Below, in pieces: positions 57,422 through 64,000 of a stretch of DNA of 64,000 bases (within the stretch, counting starts at the first letter, position 1; each line of letters begins with the position of its first letter). The notes below the pieces were generated by a model that saw only the letters and a list, made by a program, of their open reading frames with translations, made no database searches and was not told the origin of the DNA. This stretch comes from Aliarcobacter lanthieri. GTDB lineage: Bacteria; Campylobacterota; Campylobacteria; Campylobacterales; Arcobacteraceae. The position numbers were made by a program, and so were the translations under genes. The DNA is taken from the NCBI RefSeq assembly GCF_013201625.1, contig NZ_CP053839.1:1860001-1924000 (forward strand), in the 5' to 3' direction.

Positions 57422-58980
57422 AAAATTTAAAATCCTATATAGCTCCAATTCTGGGGCTATGTATAGCATTACCAATACTAATTTTAATTGCATATTTTAT
57501 ATTTAGTGGTTCGTTTAACAAAGAATTTTTACAAAGTGATTTCTTAATTGAATACACTTTAAATACTACTCATCTCATAATTGGAACAGCTATCTTCGTA
57601 ATCATCATAGGTACAATAACATCTTATTTAAGTGCAAGATTTACATATTTTGGAAGTAAATTTTTTGCTATTTGTTTTGTTCTTCCTTTAGCTTATCCTG
57701 CCTATATTTTTGGATATACATATGTTGGTTTTTTTGAGTTTAGAGGACTTTTATCACAAATATTAGGAAATACATCTGTAAAACTTGATGTTTTAAATAT
57801 GAGTGGTGCTATATTTGTATTTACAATAGCTATGTTTCCATATGTTTATATCCTAGCTAGAGTTTCTTTTGCATCCATATCATCAACAGTTATAGAACTA
57901 ATATCTTTACAAAAAATCAATCCTATAAAAGCTTTTTTCAAAGTATATTTACCACTAGCTTATCCAGCTATTTTTGCAGGAACAATATTAGCTATTATGG
58001 AAACTTTAAGTGATTATGGAACAGTTTTATATTTTGGAATTGAGACTTTTAGCGTAGGTATTTTTAAAAGTTGGTTTGGATATGGAGATTTAAGTGGCGC
58101 TATCAATGTTGCTATTGTACTTCTTGTTTTTATATTTTCTATTTTATTAGTAGAATATAATATTAGAAAAAAATTTAGATTTACAAGTTCAACTCATAGT
58201 GCAAAAAAAGCAAATAAAATAATTTTAAAAGGGAAATATAACTTTTTAGCATTTCTTATATCTTTTATTATTAGCTCTTTCACTTTATTTATTCCTACTT
58301 CTATTTTAATTTATTGGACTTTTTTAGATATACATACTTTAGATTATGAAGCATTTAATCTACTATTTAATACTTTAAATTTAAATATTATTTCGAGTTT
58401 ATTTATAGTAACTTTAGCATTCTTTATAGTATATTTTATAAGAAAGTTTCCTTCTAAAATATCAAGTGTTACTCATAAATTATCAATATTAGGATATTCT
58501 ATTCCTGGTGCAGTTGTTGCTGTTGGATTAATCATTATTGCAAATTTTATAGATAAAAGCTTAGGAATATTCTTTTTTAGTGGATCATTTATCATTTTAA
58601 TTTTTGCTTATACCACTAGATATTTTGCATCAAGTATTGGCTCAGTTGAAAATGGCTTTAGCAAAATAGATAGTAGTATAGATGATACAAGTAAAATATT
58701 TTGTAAAAATGAAGCACAATCTATTTTTAAGATTTATTTACCACTTTTAAAACCTTATTTGATAAGTGGATTTTTAATTCTTTACATAGATATAGCGAAA
58801 GAACTTCCAGCAACACTTATTTTACGACCTTTTAACTTTGATACTTTAGCTATCAGAATCTATGAATTAGCAACAAATGAAATGCTTTATAAAACTGGAT
58901 TTCCTTCATTAATCCTTGTTTTAACAACTGCTGTTGCAGTTTTACTATTAAATTCAAAATTTGTAAGAAGAAGAAAATGA
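57412..58980 (+). CDS. fbpB: Ferric iron ABC transporter, fused permease FbpB
   Basis: A 522-residue permease with about 12 helices in two homologous halves, each with an EAA-type loop (LISLQKINPIKAFFKVYLPLAYPA near residue 165; SKIFCKNEAQSIFKIYLPLLKPY near 440). This double form is normal for FbpB/SfuB. It starts inside the end of fbpA (overlap 10 bases) with AAAGG just before the ATG, and overlaps fbpC by 4 bases. Confidence 0.93.
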   Translation: MEIKNLKSYIAPILGLCIALPILILIAYFIFSGSFNKEFLQSDFLIEYTLNTTHLIIGTAIFVIIIGTITSYLSARFTYFGSKFFAICFVLPLAYPAYIFGYTYVGFFEFRGLLSQILGNTSVKLDVLNMSGAIFVFTIAMFPYVYILARVSFASISSTVIELISLQKINPIKAFFKVYLPLAYPAIFAGTILAIMETLSDYGTVLYFGIETFSVGIFKSWFGYGDLSGAINVAIVLLVFIFSILLVEYNIRKKFRFTSSTHSAKKANKIILKGKYNFLAFLISFIISSFTLFIPTSILIYWTFLDIHTLDYEAFNLLFNTLNLNIISSLFIVTLAFFIVYFIRKFPSKISSVTHKLSILGYSIPGAVVAVGLIIIANFIDKSLGIFFFSGSFIILIFAYTTRYFASSIGSVENGFSKIDSSIDDTSKIFCKNEAQSIFKIYLPLLKPYLISGFLILYIDIAKELPATLILRPFNFDTLAIRIYELATNEMLYKTGFPSLILVLTTAVAVLLLNSKFVRRRK

Positions 58981-59912
58981 AAAAAATTGTAGAAATTAAA
59001 AATTTAAAAAAATCATTTTGTAAAGGTAATGTTTGTGTAGCTAATAATATTGATTTATCATTTAACGAAGGAGAAATTTTTACAATATTAGGTACAAGTG
59101 GAAGTGGTAAAACTACTTTTTTAAGAATGTTATCTGGACTTGAGAAACCTGATTCTGGAGAAATTTTTATAGATGATAAAGAAGTTTTTTCAAAACATAT
59201 TGATTTAGAACCAAGAGATAGAGGAGTTGCAATAGTTTTTCAAAACTATGCTTTACTTCCACATATTGATGTTTCTTCTAATATTCTTTTTGGAAGTAAT
59301 GCATCAAAAAATGAACTTGAAGATGTATTAACAAAAACAAAACTAAAAGGTCATGAAAATAAATATCCACATGAGTTAAGTGGAGGGCAACAACAACGTG
59401 TCGCACTAGCTCGTGCAATTATAAATAAGCCTAAAATATTACTTTTAGATGAACCATTAAGTAATATTGATACAGAATTAAGAAATATTTTAAGAGTTGA
59501 ATTAAAAGAGATGATAAAATCTTTTAATATAACTGCTCTATTTATAACTCACGATAAAGAAGATGCTTTTTTCTTATCTGATAGAATAGCTATCATGCTT
59601 GGTGGAGATATTTTACAAGTAGGAACATCAAAAGAAGTTTATAATAACCCTGTAGATTTATACTGCGCAAAATTTTTAGGAAAGATTACAAAAGTAAGTG
59701 AAAATTCTTATATCCGTCCTGAAAATATAAAAATTTGTAAGGATGGTAATATTAAAGGAATTGTAAAAGAAAATACTTTTTATGGAAACTTTAATGAAAT
59801 AATAGTAGATGTAAATGGACAAAATTTATTAATCAATAGTTTCTACGATAGCCCAAATATTGGAGAAACTATAAATTTAAGTTTTGAGAATAAAATTTTA
59901 AACTTTTCATAG
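58977..59912 (+). CDS. fbpC: Ferric iron ABC transporter, ATPase FbpC
   Basis: The 311-residue ATPase has Walker A 'GTSGSGKTTFLRMLSGLEKP' (about 38-57), Q-loop 'VFQNYALLPHIDVSSNI', signature 'LSGGQQQRVALARAII', Walker B 'ILLLDEPLSNID', switch His in 'FITHDKEDAF', and a C-terminal TOBE-like beta region (about 225-311). Powers Fe(III) import through FbpB. Eight bases before the AraC-type gene, so all four form one unit. Confidence 0.95.
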   Translation: MKKIVEIKNLKKSFCKGNVCVANNIDLSFNEGEIFTILGTSGSGKTTFLRMLSGLEKPDSGEIFIDDKEVFSKHIDLEPRDRGVAIVFQNYALLPHIDVSSNILFGSNASKNELEDVLTKTKLKGHENKYPHELSGGQQQRVALARAIINKPKILLLDEPLSNIDTELRNILRVELKEMIKSFNITALFITHDKEDAFFLSDRIAIMLGGDILQVGTSKEVYNNPVDLYCAKFLGKITKVSENSYIRPENIKICKDGNIKGIVKENTFYGNFNEIIVDVNGQNLLINSFYDSPNIGETINLSFENKILNFS

Positions 59913-59920
59913 GATATTTT

Positions 59921-60904
59921 ATGAGTATTATTCCAAAAGTAGATCTTTATACTTGGTTAGACTTTCAAAAAGAGATATTAAATCCTTTTGAAAGAGTAAT
60001 TCATGTTAGAACTATAAATAAAAATTTAGGAGATGGTAATTACTTTTGGTATGATATGGGAAATGGTATAGGTATTTTAATAAGAAATTTCACGCCTAAT
60101 AAAGATATTATACTAATTGAACAAAGTGGTGGTGTAGCAGGAGCAACTTTTATTTTTAATCTAGGAGAAGAGCTAAACTATTCTTTTCCAAATAATGAAA
60201 CCCTTAAATTAAAAAATAAAAGCTTTTTTTTAGATCTTATTTCAGATGAATTTCATGCAGAAAATCATCTAAAAAAAGGTAAGAATTATATTTCTATAAT
60301 GATTGCTATAAAGGAAGAACTTTTTTTAGAACTTGCATCTCCTATAAAAAATATTAAAGATTATATGAAAGAGGCTTATAAAAACACTAGACATCACATA
60401 TATAATGGTAATATTGATTTAGAACAAATAGAGATTTTAAATAAATTTAATAATAGTTATTTTGAAAAAAATCTATTAAAAAATATATATTTAGAATCAA
60501 GAGGTATGAGTTTATTACACTATACTATTGAAAGAATTGCAAAAAAATTGAACCCTTCAAATATCAAACACAATAAAAATATAATCTCTAATTTAGAAAG
60601 AGCTAAAGATATTATAATGAAAGATTATGATAAAAATTTATCAATCAAAGATATTGCTTATAAATCTGCAATAAATGAATGCTATTTAAAAAAATATTTT
60701 AAAGAATATTTTGGAATAACAATATTAGAAATGTTACAAAAAAGAAGGCTAGAAGTAGCAAAAGATCTTTTAAAAGATGATTTTAATATAAATGAAGTCG
60801 TTTTAAAAATAGGATATAAGCATACTGGTCATTTTTCTAAATTATTTTTTGATAACTTCAAAATTTCTCCTAGTGAGTATAAGAAACAACTAAATATTTC
60901 TTAA
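59921..60904 (+). CDS. AraC-family regulator, PchR-like
   Basis: A 327-residue regulator with an N-terminal effector-binding domain (about 1-200) and a C-terminal double helix-turn-helix (about 230-325: 'NLSIKDIAYKSAINECYLKKYFKEYFGITILEMLQKRRLEVAKDLL', 'NINEVVLKIGYKHTGHFSKLFFDNFKISPSEYKK'). Relatives such as PchR bind a ferric siderophore and switch on its receptor. It is the last gene of the fbp operon and lies before two receptor genes that share a promoter block, the probable target. ATG with AGGAT upstream. Confidence 0.9.
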   Translation: MSIIPKVDLYTWLDFQKEILNPFERVIHVRTINKNLGDGNYFWYDMGNGIGILIRNFTPNKDIILIEQSGGVAGATFIFNLGEELNYSFPNNETLKLKNKSFFLDLISDEFHAENHLKKGKNYISIMIAIKEELFLELASPIKNIKDYMKEAYKNTRHHIYNGNIDLEQIEILNKFNNSYFEKNLLKNIYLESRGMSLLHYTIERIAKKLNPSNIKHNKNIISNLERAKDIIMKDYDKNLSIKDIAYKSAINECYLKKYFKEYFGITILEMLQKRRLEVAKDLLKDDFNINEVVLKIGYKHTGHFSKLFFDNFKISPSEYKKQLNIS

Positions 60905-60918
60905 TTTTTCCTTTTTAC

Positions 60919-60990
60919 AGTTCAATTCTTCCTCTTTATGATTTTCAAATATTGATAACAACTATTTATTTTTTATATTATTCCTCCACT
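60919..60990 (+). promoter_or_regulatory. Receptor promoter block, copy A
   Basis: About 70 bases nearly identical to 63215-63289. Cores: TTCCTCTTTATGATTT at 60929-60944 and AAATATTGATAACAACTATT from 60947. TTGATA (60952-60957) and TATATT (60974-60979), 16 bases apart, can serve as -35 and -10. The upstream core would suit an activator such as the AraC protein; the TTGATAAC part also resembles half a Fur box. Confidence 0.6.
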
Positions 60991-61015
60991 TAAATAAACC
61001 AAGGGAGAAGAAATA

Positions 61016-63076
61016 ATGAAAATAAAATTAGCATTTTCAGTTGCTACAATTTTAGCTACAGGAATATATTTACATGCGAATGAAACTACAAAGTTAGATA
61101 CTATAACTGTAGGTGAAACTTCAAATTATAATTATCAAAGTGATAATAAAACAGAGTTAAATAGAACTCAAATATCTAAAATAGAAACCGCAAAATCTAT
61201 TCAAACTTTCAATAAAAATTTTATTGAAGATGCAGCTCTTCAAAATATAGAGAATATTATAACTATGTCATCAAATACAGTTTATACAGGTGATAATCAT
61301 GGACGAACAAATGATATATCAATTAGAGGATTTTCAGGAGTTCCTATTTTACTCGATGGTATAAGATTTACAAATAAACTAGCACATCCAGAAGTTTTTG
61401 GTCTTGAAGCAGTTGAAGTTTTAAAAGGTCCTGATTCTTTACAATATGGACAATCAAGTCCAGGAGGGTTAGTAAATTTAGTAAAGAAAAAACCTACTAA
61501 AAACTCTTTAGCTTCAATAGAATTTGAAGCAACAGATAATCCATCTTATAGTCCAAAACTTGATTTAGGAGGAAGTTTAAATGATGATAAATCTTTATAT
61601 TTTAGATTAACATCAGTTTTAAAATATGATGAGGGATGGACAAATTCTAATACTGATACAAATAAAATATTTATAGCTCCAAGTTTAGCTTATAATATAA
61701 ATGATAATCATACAGCTACTATTTTAGCAGAATATACAAATGAAAAAACTCCTTCAAATTTTGGAACTTATGTAAATAGTAAAGGAAAATTAGTAGCTCC
61801 TATAAAAAATATGAGTTCACATCCTGATGAAAAGTTTGAAAAAACACAAAAAATTGCTGGTTTTGATTTAGATAGTATTTTTGATACTTGGAGCTCTAAT
61901 TTTAGATATAGATATATTGATTATATTGGAGAAAATGGAAATGTTGCATTTCCTTTTATGTATCAAGAAGCAACAGGTAATTTATTAAGGTTTTTTGCTA
62001 TACAAAACCAAAAATACCAAGAACATGCTTCTCAATACACTTTAAATAAAGAAGTTGATATCTTTGGTTTAAAAAATAGATTTACTATTGGAGCTGATTA
62101 TAACAAAGCTTACTCAGAACAAATTATGTTTGCAGATATGACTACATTTTATCCTATAAATTTTTCAAATCCAAATTATGAACATCTTACAAATTTAAAA
62201 GACCATCCAAATGCAGTAAATATGTCAGTACCAAAAAATAGTGTAGAAAGTTATGGTATATTTATTCAAAATAGTATTAATTTAACTGATAATTTAATTT
62301 TTAGTGCAGGAATTAGATATGATGAAGTAAAACCTCAAAATAGTCAAAAAAGTGATGCAACAACTCCATCATTTGGATTAGTTTATAATATATCACCACA
62401 AACAACTCTTTTTACAAACTATTCTCAATCATTTACTCCAACTACAAGTATAGATAGAAATGGTAAAGTTTTAGACCCAGAAAAAGGAAAAGGATATGAA
62501 ATAGGGATTAAACAAAAAATATTTGATGATAAATTTGATTTAACTAGTTCAATTTTTAAAATAGAGAAAGAAAATGTTGCTACTTTGGATATCGTTATGG
62601 GAAGTCCTATCTTTTATTATAAAGCAAGTGGTCAACAAGAAAGCCAAGGATTTGAAATTGATTTAAGTGGAGAAATTACAGATAATTGGTCACTTGTTGC
62701 TTCTTATGGTTATACAAATACAAAAAATAAAAACGTTAATAATAATGATTTGGTAAACATTCCTAATCATACTGCAAATTTATTTACAACATATCGACTA
62801 ACATCTTTAAATCTACCAGATTTTTATGTAGGTGGTGGTGCAAAATATATAGGAAGTAAATATGCAAATGAAGCAAATACTATAGAACTTGATTCTGCAG
62901 TTATTTATAATGCAACTATTGGATATAAAAAAGGTAATTGGAGAGCAAGTTTGAGTGTACAAAACTTAACAGATAAAGAGTATGTAGATGGAGCACTTAT
63001 AAGTGATGCAAGAGGTACTAGAGTATATGCAGGAACTCCTAGAACTTTTTTAGCTTCTGTTTCATATAAATTCTAG
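61016..63076 (+). CDS. TonB-dependent siderophore receptor
   Basis: A 686-residue outer-membrane receptor. Signal peptide 1-22 (MKIKLAFSVATILATGIYLHA), TonB-box-like 'LDTITVGE', plug domain ('NDISIRGFSGVPILLDGIRF', 'LEAVEVLKGPDSLQYGQSSPGGLVNLVKKKP') and a barrel ending 'TPRTFLASVSYKF' with terminal Phe. FhuA/FpvA-like. Start ATG with GGGAG upstream. The promoter block is shared with the next receptor, and the first 35 residues are close to it. Confidence 0.92.
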   Translation: MKIKLAFSVATILATGIYLHANETTKLDTITVGETSNYNYQSDNKTELNRTQISKIETAKSIQTFNKNFIEDAALQNIENIITMSSNTVYTGDNHGRTNDISIRGFSGVPILLDGIRFTNKLAHPEVFGLEAVEVLKGPDSLQYGQSSPGGLVNLVKKKPTKNSLASIEFEATDNPSYSPKLDLGGSLNDDKSLYFRLTSVLKYDEGWTNSNTDTNKIFIAPSLAYNINDNHTATILAEYTNEKTPSNFGTYVNSKGKLVAPIKNMSSHPDEKFEKTQKIAGFDLDSIFDTWSSNFRYRYIDYIGENGNVAFPFMYQEATGNLLRFFAIQNQKYQEHASQYTLNKEVDIFGLKNRFTIGADYNKAYSEQIMFADMTTFYPINFSNPNYEHLTNLKDHPNAVNMSVPKNSVESYGIFIQNSINLTDNLIFSAGIRYDEVKPQNSQKSDATTPSFGLVYNISPQTTLFTNYSQSFTPTTSIDRNGKVLDPEKGKGYEIGIKQKIFDDKFDLTSSIFKIEKENVATLDIVMGSPIFYYKASGQQESQGFEIDLSGEITDNWSLVASYGYTNTKNKNVNNNDLVNIPNHTANLFTTYRLTSLNLPDFYVGGGAKYIGSKYANEANTIELDSAVIYNATIGYKKGNWRASLSVQNLTDKEYVDGALISDARGTRVYAGTPRTFLASVSYKF

Positions 63077-63121
63077 AATATATAAATCATATAGTAATTA
63101 CTTCTGTGATTTAAAATATTA

Positions 63122-63138
63122 ACCGCCATTTTGGCGGT
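63122..63138 (+). terminator. GC-rich hairpin after the receptor gene
   Basis: ACCGCCA (63122-63128) pairs with TGGCGGT (63132-63138) around TTT. Stable, but without a T-run (AGAATATAATTT follows), 46 bases past the stop. Probably a terminator between the two receptors. Confidence 0.6.
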
Positions 63139-63214
63139 AGAATATAATTTAAATATTTATATTCTTAAATTATTAGGTTAAAACAGCTATTTATTATTTG
63201 TTTTTTCTTTTTCT

Positions 63215-63289
63215 AGTTCATTTTTTCCTCTTTATGATTTAAAAATATTGATAACAACTATTTATTTTTATACTATTCCAAGCTTAAAT
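63215..63289 (+). promoter_or_regulatory. Receptor promoter block, copy B
   Basis: Copy of the block at 60919-60990: the same TTCCTCTTTATGATTT core, then AAATATTGATAACAACTATT. TTGATA (63248-63253) and TATACT (63269-63274) are 15 bases apart, one base less than in copy A. This may change promoter strength or dependence on the activator. Confidence 0.6.
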
Positions 63290-63308
63290 TAAAAAGAAGG
63301 AAAAGAAG

Positions 63309-64000
63309 ATGAAAATAAAAATAGCACTTTCAGTTGCTACTATTTTAGCTATGGGAGTATATTTAAATGCAAATGAAACTACAAAGCTTGATGCAATAAC
63401 AGTTAAAGAAGCACAAACAAATCCAAAAAATTCATATACAATAAAAGAAACAAGTTCATCTACAAAACTTGATTTATCTTTAAAAGAAACTCCTCAATCA
63501 ATATCAGTTATTACTCAACAACAAATTGAAGATCAAAATCTTCAAGATATAAATGATATTTTACTTCAAACTCCAGGAGTAAGTGTAACTCAAATGGGAC
63601 AAAAAACATCTGGATTCGCATGGTATTATGCTAGAGGGATGAGGATTTCAAATATTCAATTAGATGGTGTACCTACAACATCAAGAGCTTCTGGTATGGC
63701 AGAATTAATGGGATTAGAAAGTTCTGCTTTATATGAAAGAGTTGAAGTTACAAGAGGTTCAACTGGACTTACAAATGGAAGTGGAAATCCAAGTGCTAGT
63801 ATAAATTATGTTAGAAAAAAACCTACAAAAGATTTTCAAGGAAATGCAAAAATATCTTATGGAAGTTGGGATACATATAAAGGACAATTAGATATTTCTG
63901 GTGGATTAAATGAAGATAAAAGTATAAGAGGAAAACTTGTAGCAAGTTATGCAGATGGAGATAATCAACAAGATAGATATCACTCAAAAAATAGTTTAGT
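63309..64000 (+). CDS. TonB-dependent siderophore receptor (partial, cut by window end)
   Basis: The first 230 codons of a third receptor of the MKIK group; the frame is open to the window end. Signal peptide 1-22 (MKIKIALSVATILAMGVYLNA), TonB-box-like 'LDAITVKEA', then the plug domain of the FhuE/FoxA type: 'LSLKETPQSISVITQQQIED', 'NDILLQTPGVSV', 'NIQLDGVPT', 'YERVEVTRGSTGLTNGSGNPSASINYVRKKP'. The ATG has AAGGAAAAG upstream. Hydroxamate-type siderophores are typical ligands of this subgroup. Confidence 0.9.
   Translation, partial: MKIKIALSVATILAMGVYLNANETTKLDAITVKEAQTNPKNSYTIKETSSSTKLDLSLKETPQSISVITQQQIEDQNLQDINDILLQTPGVSVTQMGQKTSGFAWYYARGMRISNIQLDGVPTTSRASGMAELMGLESSALYERVEVTRGSTGLTNGSGNPSASINYVRKKPTKDFQGNAKISYGSWDTYKGQLDISGGLNEDKSIRGKLVASYADGDNQQDRYHSKNSL

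Overview
The window is AT-rich chromosomal DNA of a motile Gram-negative bacterium of the Campylobacterota, most likely Arcobacter/Aliarcobacter. The evidence is the codon use, the flagellar gene order, the CheZ type, the glyQ-nif3-zinc ribbon-waaA-rluA order also known from Helicobacter pylori HP0960-HP0956, and the 'GEMI..IAHQWRQPL' type of histidine kinase. The assignment is inferred from protein and rRNA recognition, not from a database search.

Layout. (1) 1-11427, minus strand: one long chemotaxis/flagellar operon, cheY-cheZ-flgF-flgB-fliF-fliG-fliH-fliN-flgD-flgE-flgE, ending in two small envelope genes of unknown function. (2) 11591-13637, plus strand: flgG and two unknown genes, one lysine-rich and one membrane-anchored with a SPOR-like end. 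(3) 13641-16091: ffh-rpsP-khpA-rimM. (4) 16241-23814: a housekeeping operon, trhP-GT-purE-grx-glyQ-nif3-flgZ-like-waaA-rluA. (5) 23924-32349: a zinc-binding-domain chemoreceptor, recN-nadK, and the str operon rpsL-rpsG-fusA. (6) 32561-34524: a hydrolase and an MFS exporter. (7) 34537-47639: a transport and signalling island. It holds a TonB receptor, an ABC transporter of the NitT/TauT type with an NnrS protein in the same operon, a 7TM histidine kinase with a divergent OmpR-type regulator, then a second TonB receptor with a PepSY reductase-like operon. (8) 47640-53861: a complete rrn operon on the minus strand, 16S-tRNA-Ile-tRNA-Ala-23S-5S, with its promoter, boxA, processing stalks and terminator. 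(9) 53862-56255: a pseudopilin-like gene, a GT39-like membrane protein and pabA/trpG. (10) 56414-64000: fbpABC iron importer, an AraC-type regulator, and two TonB siderophore receptors, the last cut by the window end.

How it works together. The left third builds the flagellar basal body, switch and hook and supplies CheY and its phosphatase. The right third is built for metal or siderophore uptake: outer-membrane receptors, periplasmic binding proteins, inner-membrane permeases and probable siderophore reduction.

Most notable signals: a CheZ whose N-terminus carries three FliM/FliN-like CheY-binding motifs; a shared TTGACYAAWATCAA inverted repeat in front of the NitT/TauT-NnrS operon and its TonB receptor, next to a two-component system whose divergent genes both look leaderless and are exactly symmetrical; a duplicated promoter block before both receptors next to the AraC gene; a terminator-like hairpin inside a hydrolase gene; and a 115-nt folded element beyond the rrn operon.
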